Assembly: GCA_019912885.1 (NCBI GenBank)
Contig: JAIOHV010000080.1
Span: forward strand, 1-64,000
Reading direction: 5' to 3'
DNA length: 64,000 nucleotides
Origin: a bacterium
Lineage (GTDB): Bacteria > Lernaellota > Lernaellaia > JACKCT01
Of this stretch, positions 55,103 to 63,095 are shown piece after piece. Position numbers and translations under genes: made by a program. The notes beneath the pieces are model-generated. The model was not told where the DNA came from. It ran no database searches and saw only the letters and a list, made by a program, of their open reading frames with translations. Within the stretch, counting starts at the first letter, position 1. Every line of letters begins with the position of its first letter.

Positions 55103-55127
55103 GATAATGATAAACGAGAATGATATC
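55103..55127. promoter_or_regulatory. Fur-like box of GATAAT-type hexamers
   Basis: GATAAT, GATAAA, (C), GAGAAT, GATATC. The first 19 bp match the Fur consensus at 13 of 19 positions. It lies in the divergent region, 73 bp upstream of the Cys-rich secreted protein gene and 145 bp upstream of the sulfatase gene. The rest of 54959-55200 has no clear gene or repeat. Confidence 0.45.
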
Positions 55128-55200
55128 GATGGGAAAATCTCGCGGCGAGCCCGGCGTGCGCCCCGTGGGTGCCGGAAACCGGCGCCGCACCATGTGAGGG

Positions 55201-57444
55201 ATGAAAACAATGATGCGCGGATTTGGCTTGACGGCGCGCCTTCGTGCCGGACGGGTGTTGCTGGCTTGCGCGATATTGGTCTTGTCGTTCGCCGCGCCGC
55301 GCGCCGCCCAGGCGCAGGCGGACGTTCCGCGAACGGTCTTCGCGATCGCGTCCATCAATTCCGGGCCGCTGCGCTATCCGATTCATGTTTTCGCCATTAA
55401 CGGCAACCAACTCGAATTCTCCGACGAGTTTCGCCCGGACGTCCGTGACGGCGGCCCCGTCGGGCTCGCGGTCGATCCGTATTACGAGCACCTTTTTGTC
55501 ACCTACGAATTCAGCAATAAGGTCGACGCCTACGACGCGCGCGACGCCACGCCGCTCGGGCAGATCACGCTGTCGGGGACAAGCGACCTATCGGGCATCG
55601 ACGTGCTCGAATCGCGCAACCAGCTTTTCGTCGTCGATCGCACCGAAAAGGATATTTTCGTCTTCGACACGCAGACATTCGCACCGGTCACGACGTGGGT
55701 GCTGCCGACCGGCCAGGGCGCCTACGATATCGAAGTCTTCGATGACTATCAGGGCGCGGATGTCATCTTCGTCACCGACGGCACGAACACCGTCCGCTGG
55801 TACGACGTCGATACGCACCAACAAATTGGATCGGCCACGCAGTCGCGCATCGCCAAGAGCCTTGGCGTCAACGTGGAAAGCGACGCGGTGATCTTTTCCG
55901 CCTCGATCGGCGTTCATACCGGCGACACGCCGCCGCAGGCCGGCGGACACGATTATCTGGTCAAGTACAACACGGCGAACTCGCAGCAGAACGAGGTTGA
56001 TCTCGGGGATTCCGGCCGCGGCATCGCGGTGAACGCGCACGACAATGTCGTGTACGTTTCGATCGGCCGTTACAGCACCGGCATCTTCCAGTGGGTGCCC
56101 GCGAGCGTCCGCACATTCAACATGACGACGCTCGCCGAAGTCGACCGCGATGACCTGACCTCGCAGTCGTGCCCCGGCAATGTTGAATGCAGCCCGACCG
56201 ACGTCGTGGTGACGCGCGTCGCCTACGGCAGCGAGCTGACCAAGGAAGTCCTCTCGCATCCTTCAGGCGAATTCAACATCGGCGCCAACGTGACATTCCG
56301 CGTCACGATCCGCAACGCGGGCGCGCGCGCGATCGACATCATGCCGTTGACGGATACCTACGATACGACGCAATTGCGTTACGTCAGCTCGAGCCCAGCG
56401 TCGAACGACAACATCGATGATGGCCGGATCAACTGGAGCGACCTGACCGCATCGTTCGGCAACAACCTCGCGCCGGGCGCGTCATTCCAGGTTGACGTCA
56501 CTTTCGTCGCCGACCCGGACGCCTGCAACGATTTCGTCGACGGGACGAATCTCTCCTCGATGACAAACGCGAAGGACGATCTGGGCGGCGCGGTCGCGGA
56601 TGCGGCCGGCACGGTCGGGTATCGCATCCTTTGCGATTGCACCACGGACAACGATTGCACCGATGGTGTCTTTTGCAACGGCGCGGAAAAATGCATCCTC
56701 AATGAGTGCCAACCCGGCACGCCGCCTTGCACGGATGACGGCCTGTATTGCAACGGCGCCGAAAACTGCAACGAGGCCACCGACTCGTGTACGAACTCGG
56801 GGAACCCCTGTTCGAACGACGGTGTGTTCTGCAACGGTACCGAAAGCTGCGTCGAATCGACCGACTCCTGCGCGAGTTCCGGCAATCCATGCGGCGACGA
56901 TCTCTTCTGCAACGGCAACGAGACCTGCAACGAGAACAGCGACCAGTGCGTGTCGGGTACGCCGCCGTGCGCGGATGACGGCCTGTTCTGCAACGGCGTC
57001 GAATCCTGCAACGAAGCGTCGGATGCCTGCGCCTCGTCCGGCCCTCCGTGTTCGGATGACGGCCAGTTTTGCAATGGCACCGAGTCGTGCAACGAGGACG
57101 CCGATTCCTGCCCCTCATCCGGCGATCCCTGCTCGGACGACGGCCAGTTTTGCAACGGCGCCGAATTCTGCGACGAGCTGGCGAACGAGTGCCGCAGCAA
57201 CGGCAATCCGTGTCCCGAGGGACAGGCCTGTCTCGAGGACGCCAACACATGCGAGCCGCCGGATTTCGGCGATGACGACATTGACGACGACGTGACGCCC
57301 GATGATGACGTGGACGACGATCCGCCCGCGTCCGACGACGACGACGAGCAGGACGCCGACCCGAACATTCCGACGGGCGACGAGGAAGAAGGACCCGGTT
57401 GGCCGGAGGGCGATGTGACCGGGGGAAACTGCTGCGGTTGCTGA
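55201..57444 (+). CDS. Secreted beta-propeller protein with Cys-rich repeats and NCCGC C-terminus
   Basis: 747 residues. Signal peptide ends A-A-Q-A-Q-A (about 41). Residues 45-340 are a beta-propeller-like (YncE-like) domain; 355-465 a DUF11-like domain (NVTFRVTIRNAGARAIDI). Residues about 490-675 are seven tandem units of about 25 residues, each with D-D-G-x-F-C-N-G-x-E-x-C-N-E and a fixed Cys pattern. The end is Asp/Pro/Glu-rich and closes V-T-G-G-N-C-C-G-C. The Cys ladders probably form disulphides in the periplasm or outside. GAGGG precedes the ATG. Confidence 0.82.
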   Translation: MKTMMRGFGLTARLRAGRVLLACAILVLSFAAPRAAQAQADVPRTVFAIASINSGPLRYPIHVFAINGNQLEFSDEFRPDVRDGGPVGLAVDPYYEHLFVTYEFSNKVDAYDARDATPLGQITLSGTSDLSGIDVLESRNQLFVVDRTEKDIFVFDTQTFAPVTTWVLPTGQGAYDIEVFDDYQGADVIFVTDGTNTVRWYDVDTHQQIGSATQSRIAKSLGVNVESDAVIFSASIGVHTGDTPPQAGGHDYLVKYNTANSQQNEVDLGDSGRGIAVNAHDNVVYVSIGRYSTGIFQWVPASVRTFNMTTLAEVDRDDLTSQSCPGNVECSPTDVVVTRVAYGSELTKEVLSHPSGEFNIGANVTFRVTIRNAGARAIDIMPLTDTYDTTQLRYVSSSPASNDNIDDGRINWSDLTASFGNNLAPGASFQVDVTFVADPDACNDFVDGTNLSSMTNAKDDLGGAVADAAGTVGYRILCDCTTDNDCTDGVFCNGAEKCILNECQPGTPPCTDDGLYCNGAENCNEATDSCTNSGNPCSNDGVFCNGTESCVESTDSCASSGNPCGDDLFCNGNETCNENSDQCVSGTPPCADDGLFCNGVESCNEASDACASSGPPCSDDGQFCNGTESCNEDADSCPSSGDPCSDDGQFCNGAEFCDELANECRSNGNPCPEGQACLEDANTCEPPDFGDDDIDDDVTPDDDVDDDPPASDDDDEQDADPNIPTGDEEEGPGWPEGDVTGGNCCGC

Positions 57445-57466
57445 CGAATCCGGTTAGATTGCGGGT

Positions 57467-58681
57467 ATGAACATCTCAACGAACGATCGAGCGCGCGCAT
57501 CGGCCTGGCCGGTGCGCGCGTTTTTTCTGGCGCTCGTTATCGGCATGTTGATCGCGTCCGCGCCGGCCTGCTCCGGCTGCGGCGATGATGACGCTGATGA
57601 TTCCGGCGACGATATCGCTGATGACGATATAGCGGACGACGACACGACCGACGACGACAGCGCGGCGGATGACGATTTCGACGACGACATGGATGACGAT
57701 TTCGATGACGACGCGGCGGACGACGATTCGGTCGGTGACGACGATATTGACGACGACATGTCGGACGACGACGCGCTGGACGACGACACGGGGGACGACG
57801 ACGCCTCCGATGACGATTCGGCGGATGACGACTCCGCGGACGACGACACGGGCGACGACGACACCGGCGACGACGACGTCAATTGTCCCGAGGTGACGGG
57901 GAACCTCGCGGAGCCCTCCACGCAGTTCGTCCCGGCGGGCACGTTCGCCATGGGCAGCCCGGACACGGAACCCGGTCGCCTGGATTATGAGACGCAACAT
58001 CAGGTGACCCTGACGCGCGCCATGCGCGTGATGACCTACGAGGTGACGCAGTCGCTCTGGAAAGGCGTAATGGGCGACACGCCGCCGTTTCAGGTGAAGT
58101 GCGGCGACAATTATCCCGTCGGAACGGTAACCTGGTACGACGCGGTCGAATTCGCCAACGCGCTCTCGGCGGCGCTCGGATACGATGCGTGCTACACGGA
58201 AAATCGAGACGGCACGTATTCGTGGGACGTCGATTGCGACGGCTTCCGCCTGCCCACGGAAGCGGAGTGGGAATATTTCGCGCGCGCCGGCAGCACCACC
58301 GCGTTCACGAACGGCGAGATCACGGAGGGCAATTGCGCGGACCCGCTCCTGGCGCTTGTCGGCTGGTACTGCGGCAATTCCGGCTTCACGATCCACGAGG
58401 TCGGCGGCCTCGCCGCGAACGCCTTCGGACTTCACGACGTTCACGGCAACTTGTGGGAATGGGTGTGGGATAGCTGGTTTGAGGAATTCGGCTACATCTA
58501 CGCCGATGGACCTGCCACCGATCCAGCCGGCGAGGAAGGCGATCTCATCTTCATTTATCGCGGCGGCAGCATGTTCGCGACATCCATCAACAACCGCCTT
58601 GCGTATCGGCGTCCTTCATTGCCGACGCATCTCGACGAGGATAACGGGCTGCGTCTCGTGCGCACCGTGATTCCGGATTGA
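57467..58681 (+). CDS. Asp-tethered lipoprotein with SUMF1/FGE-like domain
   Basis: 404 residues. Lipobox S-A-P-A-C35 then S-G-C-G and an Asp-rich tether from 40 to about 142 built from D-D-D-x units (A, I, T, S, F, M, V). Residues about 155-404 are an FGE-sulfatase domain with R-L-P-T-E-A-E-W-E-Y and L-H-D-V-H-G-N-L-W-E-W. The catalytic Cys positions read Y-R-G-G-S-M-F-A-T-S, with no Cys, so it is not a formylglycine generator despite the neighbouring sulfatase. It begins 22 bp after the Cys-rich protein. Confidence 0.88.
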   Translation: MNISTNDRARASAWPVRAFFLALVIGMLIASAPACSGCGDDDADDSGDDIADDDIADDDTTDDDSAADDDFDDDMDDDFDDDAADDDSVGDDDIDDDMSDDDALDDDTGDDDASDDDSADDDSADDDTGDDDTGDDDVNCPEVTGNLAEPSTQFVPAGTFAMGSPDTEPGRLDYETQHQVTLTRAMRVMTYEVTQSLWKGVMGDTPPFQVKCGDNYPVGTVTWYDAVEFANALSAALGYDACYTENRDGTYSWDVDCDGFRLPTEAEWEYFARAGSTTAFTNGEITEGNCADPLLALVGWYCGNSGFTIHEVGGLAANAFGLHDVHGNLWEWVWDSWFEEFGYIYADGPATDPAGEEGDLIFIYRGGSMFATSINNRLAYRRPSLPTHLDEDNGLRLVRTVIPD

Positions 58682-58738
58682 CCGGCGCCGAACGGCCAGC
58701 TTGCATCGGCGTGGCGCTGTCAGGGCCGCAAATGCAGT

Positions 58739-58759
58739 CACTCCGCTCCGGGCGGAGTG
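58739..58759. other. Perfect 8-bp hairpin at the end of the lipoprotein gene
   Basis: CACTCCGC-TCCGG-GCGGAGTG, 58 bp after the lipoprotein stop and 5 bp before the GTG of the next gene. The right arm holds the GGAG that can serve as its ribosome site, so folding would mask it. Confidence 0.5.
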
Positions 58760-58764
58760 ACGAA

Positions 58765-61032
58765 GTGCGCGGTCGACACCGCCCCGGCATCGATGCACCG
58801 TCGAACGATTCGCGAGACACGGCCGAAGCGCGGCTCATAACGCGCACGACCGGACTCGCCAGCTTCATCGCGTTCGCGGGATTTCTCGCGGGCTCGTCTC
58901 CGCTTGTCTTCTGGAGGGATTCCGCCGAGTTCGCGATGCTCGGCCACAATCTCGATATCGGTCACCCGGCCGGCAGCCCCGCGTTCAGCATCGCGGAAAA
59001 ATGGTTCGACCTGCTTCCGCTTGGAGCGATCTCGTATCGCCCCGTCATCCTCACCATGCTGTTTGGCGCGCTCTCGGCCGCGTTGCTGGCGCGCCTTGTC
59101 GCGGAAATCGGCCGAGACGCCGGACAACCCGCCGCCGGCGCCGCGGGTGGGCTGCTCGCCGCGTTTTCCTTCGCGTTCGCGCCGGCGCTTTTTGAGTGGA
59201 CGGTCGCGCCGGAGGTTTACACGGGGCAGTTGGCGGCGATGTTCGGCGTCTTGTTTCTGGCCTGGCGCGCGCGCGCCGGCGGCGCCGGGATCGACCGACG
59301 CATTTTCTACCTCGCGGGTCTCGTGCTCGGGCTTGGTTGCGGCATGCACATGGCGACCGTGCTGCTGGCGCCGGGCCTGGCGTTCCTGCTTTTCGCGTCG
59401 CACCCCCGGCCGCGCTTGGCGCGCGATTTCGCGTTGTTCGGGCTTTTTTTCACCGTCGGTTTTTCCGTCTACGCATTGCTTCCGATCCGCTCGGTGACGG
59501 AACCCCCGTTTGATTACGGCAACGTCGAAACGGGTCCCGCGTTTTTCGCGCACATCACCGGACGCGCGTATTCCGACGTGCTCGCCAGCTTTCCGTGGCC
59601 GCGCGCCGCGTTCAATCTGCGCGCGCTCGCCGGGCACATTCCCGGCGAGCTTTCCTGGCCGGCGGCGGTGCTTACGGCCGTGGGGACGCTAGCGATCCTG
59701 CGTGCCGCGCCCGTCGCGTTCGCCGCGATCGCGCTCATGATCGCCGGGCACTTCTATCTCTACATCCGCGACTGGAGCGCCTCGTTCGGCTATCTGCCGG
59801 TGCTCGGCCTTTTCGCATTCGGCGCCGGCTCCGGCGTCGTCGCGATCGCGCGACGCGTCAATTCAAACGCGCCCCTACAACGATGGGTGAATATCGCCTT
59901 GTTCGCCGTCGCGGCCCTCGTGCTCGCGACGCAATCCGCGCGCGCGCTCACGCGGCATTCGCACGCGCGGCACGACACGATGCACCGGCACGCGCGCACG
60001 CTACTCGATTCGTTGCCGCCGTTTGCGATCTACGTCAGCCACCTGGACGCAAACAGCTATCCGGTTTTCTTCATGCAGAGCGTGGAGCGCTTCCGCGAGG
60101 ATGTCGCGCACGTGCAACGCGCCTGGTTACCGTTTCCCGATGAATTGCGCCGCCGCGCGCCGTCAATCGACTGGTCGGGGTATCGTCCGGATGAACCCTT
60201 CTCGGCGCATCGAACGCTGCTTGCACAACCGGGCCGAGCGGCCTTTTGGGATTACGGCTGGGAGGACATGGGCCTGATCGACGCGACCGGCCTGGCGCCG
60301 CACGGATTTCTGTATCGCGTCGTCGAGCCCGGCAGTTTTTGGCCTCTCGAGGACGATCCGGTTTACCGCGAGCGATTCGTGCCGATTCAGCGTCGCGGCA
60401 ATCGATTCGAATTCGATTTCACCTTTCGCGACATCTACGCGACGCGCCACGCGCTACGCGCGAAAATGGCGTTTGACCGAGGCGACTACGCAACGTCCGA
60501 GCGGGACATGCGCCGCGCGGTGAAGATCGATCCCGAAAGCGGGCAGCATCGAGCGCGGCTTGCGATCGCGCAATCGGCGCGGCGAAACGCGCGCGAGGCG
60601 TATACCAACGCGCTCGCGGCGACCGAACTTGAGCCGTGGCGCGCGGAGAACTGGAACATCCGCGCCGCGATGGAGCAGGGGATCGGCCTTGAGAAAGAAT
60701 CGGCGAATTCCTACGCGCGTTCTCTTGAGATCAACCGATACCAGTTCCAGCCCGCCGTTCAGCTTGCCGCGTTGCACCTCGCGGCCGGGCGCTTCGGCGA
60801 CGCGCTCGCGAAGTCGCGCGACGCCCTCGCGGCCTCGCGAAGCGACGACGAGCGCGCGCTCGCCGAGCAGACGCGCGTGCGCGCGCTCATCGGGCTGGGA
60901 CGCTGCGGCGAGGCGCTCCCCGCGATCGACGCGTTGTTGTTCGCCGACCCAAACGATGCGAAGCTTGAAGGACTTCGCCGGTATTGCGAGTCGCGCGGCA
61001 CGGTCCCGCCAGAATTGGAACCGCGACCGTGA
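58765..61032 (+). CDS. DUF2723-type GT-C membrane glycosyltransferase-like protein with TPR tail
   Basis: 755 residues from GTG at 58765, chosen for GGAG seven bases upstream; an open frame reaches 58678. About 9-10 TM helices (30-410) with the DUF2723 signature F-W-R-D-S-A-E-F and G-H-P-A-G-S-P-A in the first extracytoplasmic loop, the site of the catalytic Asp in GT-C enzymes. The C-terminus (about 560-750) has TPR-like helical pairs. Related proteins transfer sugars or lipid-linked precursors outside the inner membrane. Followed by other glycosyltransferases. Confidence 0.8.
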   Translation: MRGRHRPGIDAPSNDSRDTAEARLITRTTGLASFIAFAGFLAGSSPLVFWRDSAEFAMLGHNLDIGHPAGSPAFSIAEKWFDLLPLGAISYRPVILTMLFGALSAALLARLVAEIGRDAGQPAAGAAGGLLAAFSFAFAPALFEWTVAPEVYTGQLAAMFGVLFLAWRARAGGAGIDRRIFYLAGLVLGLGCGMHMATVLLAPGLAFLLFASHPRPRLARDFALFGLFFTVGFSVYALLPIRSVTEPPFDYGNVETGPAFFAHITGRAYSDVLASFPWPRAAFNLRALAGHIPGELSWPAAVLTAVGTLAILRAAPVAFAAIALMIAGHFYLYIRDWSASFGYLPVLGLFAFGAGSGVVAIARRVNSNAPLQRWVNIALFAVAALVLATQSARALTRHSHARHDTMHRHARTLLDSLPPFAIYVSHLDANSYPVFFMQSVERFREDVAHVQRAWLPFPDELRRRAPSIDWSGYRPDEPFSAHRTLLAQPGRAAFWDYGWEDMGLIDATGLAPHGFLYRVVEPGSFWPLEDDPVYRERFVPIQRRGNRFEFDFTFRDIYATRHALRAKMAFDRGDYATSERDMRRAVKIDPESGQHRARLAIAQSARRNAREAYTNALAATELEPWRAENWNIRAAMEQGIGLEKESANSYARSLEINRYQFQPAVQLAALHLAAGRFGDALAKSRDALAASRSDDERALAEQTRVRALIGLGRCGEALPAIDALLFADPNDAKLEGLRRYCESRGTVPPELEPRP

Positions 61033-61079
61033 GGCAGCGGGTACCACGGGTACGAACCGCGAACGTGAGAGAGCGGGTA
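61018..61079. repeat. Two imperfect copies of a GAACCGCGAMCGTGAG repeat
   Basis: Copies at 61018-61043 and 61053-61079 (35 bp apart), each GAACCGCGAnCGTGAG, then AGCGGGTA. The first overlaps the stop codon of the GT-C gene and the second leads into the next start. Confidence 0.75.
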
Positions 61080-61933
61080 TGCTCGGAGAAACCGTGACGG
61101 AAAACCGCCGTGTGGACCTTTCAATCGTCGTGCCCGTTTTCAATGAGCGGTCGCGCCTCGCGTGGGGTCTGGAAGAAATCGTCAATTTTCTGCGGGCCGC
61201 GCCGATAGCCAGTGAGGTCATCGTCGTGGACGACGGCAGCGCCGACGGCACCGCCGACGCCGCGATCGAACTGCTCGATGGGCGCGTCGCCTTCGAGGTC
61301 ATCCGCGTGCCGGAAAATCGGGGCAAGGGTCATGCGGTCAAAATCGGCATGCTGCGCTCGCGCGGCGCCGTCCGCCTTTTCACCGACATCGACATCTCCG
61401 TTCCGATCGATACCGCGACGGAATTCTTCCGGTGCGTCTCGGAGGGCGCGGACGTCGTCATCGGCACGCGCAAGGTCGCCGAGTCCCAGGTGATGGTGCA
61501 CCAGCCGTATTATCGCGAATCGCTCGGTGGCGTGTTCCGATGGATCTCGCGGGTGCTCTGCGCGCCGCCCGTCACCGATTTTACCTGCGGCTTCAAGGCT
61601 TTTTCGGCGCGCGCGACCGGGGCCATCTTCACGCAATCGGTCATCCCGCGCTGGTCGTTCGATGCGGAGATTCTCTTTCTCGCCTACCGCATGGGTTTCC
61701 GCATCGTGCAATTGCCCGTGACGTGGTACGACTCGCGCGAGTCGAAGGTCCGCCTGGGCGTCGATACCGTTCGCAGCTTCGTCGAACTTCTGCAGATCCG
61801 GGTGCACCAAATCGCGGGGCGTTACATCATCGCCAAATCTTACCAGGGACACCTCGAACGCGCGCCGCGCGCGTCCGCCGCGCGCACCCCGGCCGATACG
61901 CATGCCCCTGGGGACGAGCGAAAAAGCGCGTAA
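61079..61933 (+). CDS. Dolichol-phosphate-type family 2 glycosyltransferase
   Basis: 284 residues from ATG at 61079. GT-A fold: S-I-V-V-P-V-F-N-E, D-D-G-S at 48-51, D-x-D as T-D-I-D, and V-T-D-F-T-C-G-F-K-A-F. These match polyprenyl-phosphate mannosyl/glucosyl transferases (DPM1/ALG5). The C-terminus is Ala-rich with no TM, so it is the catalytic-only type. It likely makes a lipid-linked sugar for GT-C enzymes such as the gene upstream. 46 bp after that gene. Confidence 0.9.
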   Translation: MLGETVTENRRVDLSIVVPVFNERSRLAWGLEEIVNFLRAAPIASEVIVVDDGSADGTADAAIELLDGRVAFEVIRVPENRGKGHAVKIGMLRSRGAVRLFTDIDISVPIDTATEFFRCVSEGADVVIGTRKVAESQVMVHQPYYRESLGGVFRWISRVLCAPPVTDFTCGFKAFSARATGAIFTQSVIPRWSFDAEILFLAYRMGFRIVQLPVTWYDSRESKVRLGVDTVRSFVELLQIRVHQIAGRYIIAKSYQGHLERAPRASAARTPADTHAPGDERKSA

Positions 61934-61937
61934 TCTT

Positions 61938-63095
61938 TCAGCGCGCCGTCTCGTAAACGGCTGACAGCATCCCCGCCACGTTCTCTGTGCCGTAACGCTC
62001 CCTCGCCCTTGCGGCGGCCCGTTCGCCAAGCGCGCGCGCGTAATCGGCGTCCGCCATAACGCGATCGATCGCCGCCGAGAGCGCCTCGGCGTCCTCGTTT
62101 GCGACAAGCACGCCCGCGCCATCCGCGAGCAATTCCTCCGGCCCGCCACAGCGCGTCGCGACGACGGGCAATCCGATTGCCATCGCCTCCAGGCAAGCGA
62201 CACCAAATCCTTCGTGCCGGCTCGGCACGACGCACACCGCCGCGCCGGCGAGGCGCGACAGGGCCGTGTCGTGTGCCAACTCGCCCGCGAACGAGACGCG
62301 ATCCGCGACGCCAAGGCGCGCCGCCGATTCGGCTAGCGTTTGACGCAGCGGACCGTCGCCGACAAAGACAAGCGTCGCTTTCGGGGCGGAAAGCCGGGCG
62401 AAGGCGGAAAGCAGGAAGTCCGGTCCTTTCTCGTGCGACAGACGCCCGACGCACACGATCTCCCGCTCCTTCGCCGGCGTTCGCGTCGGCAAACGTGCCG
62501 GATCGATCGCGTGCGGCACGATGCGTACGCACGCCGCATCGATGCCAAGCACCGCCGCCTCGCGCCGCATCGCGTCGCTCGCGACAATGACCGCGGACGC
62601 GCGCCGGGCGACGTATCGCGCCACTCGCCGCATGAGATCGCTTTTGGTCAAAAGGTCGCTGCCGTGAAACGTCACCACGACGGGTCGACCCGAACGCAGA
62701 GCGCACAGGCCGGCGGCGGTCCAATGCGCGTGCACGATATCGGCGCGGCGCGCCTCGCGCCGGACGATCCGCGCCATCGCGGCGAGAAACACGGGAACGA
62801 GCAACCAGCGCCATTTTCGCGCGCGCAGGTTCGCAAGAATTCCGCCGCCATACGCCACCTGCTCGAGCGCCTCGGGCGCGTAGCGAAAACGCACGACACG
62901 GACGCCGTCGATCGTCTCGTCGCGCGCAAGCCCGCGAGCGTGCGGGCAAACGACGGTTACGTTTGCGCCGGCGTCGGCCAGCGCGCGGGCCTGGGCGTGG
63001 ACGAACGTGCCGGAACCGTGCCCCGCGCGGTTCGGATAGCTCGTGCTGACAAACAGGACGGATGGGGGGCGCGCCGCGCCGTCAGGCGTCGTCAC
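61938..63095 (-). CDS. Family 4 glycosyltransferase (GT-B)
   Basis: 385 residues from GTG at 63095. N-terminal lobe with H-G-S-G-T-F-V-H; a middle H-G-S-D; donor-binding region with V-P-S-R-H-E-G-F-G-V-A-C-L-E-A-M-A (the E-x7-E motif). A retaining GT4 acting on nucleotide sugars for exopolysaccharide or O-antigen. It overlaps the downstream end of the GT2 gene by 14 bp (translational coupling). Convergent with the GT2 gene at 61079, 4 bp apart. Confidence 0.93.
   Translation of the reverse strand: MTTPDGAARPPSVLFVSTSYPNRAGHGSGTFVHAQARALADAGANVTVVCPHARGLARDETIDGVRVVRFRYAPEALEQVAYGGGILANLRARKWRWLLVPVFLAAMARIVRREARRADIVHAHWTAAGLCALRSGRPVVVTFHGSDLLTKSDLMRRVARYVARRASAVIVASDAMRREAAVLGIDAACVRIVPHAIDPARLPTRTPAKEREIVCVGRLSHEKGPDFLLSAFARLSAPKATLVFVGDGPLRQTLAESAARLGVADRVSFAGELAHDTALSRLAGAAVCVVPSRHEGFGVACLEAMAIGLPVVATRCGGPEELLADGAGVLVANEDAEALSAAIDRVMADADYARALGERAAARARERYGTENVAGMLSAVYETAR

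Noticed and set aside
55201-55210. Longer sulfatase start at 55210 on the minus strand
   Set aside because: It would overlap the next gene and the promoter region and lacks a ribosome site; the ATG at 54958 is followed by a proper lipoprotein signal.
44625-58681. FGE-like lipoproteins as formylglycine-generating enzymes for the sulfatase
   Set aside because: The catalytic Cys pair is absent in all three; they are also exported lipoproteins, while bacterial FGE acts in the cytoplasm.
58678-58764. TTG start at 58678 for the GT-C protein
   Set aside because: The added 29 residues contain a hairpin-forming DNA stretch and no ribosome site, whereas GTG at 58765 has GGAG at good spacing.
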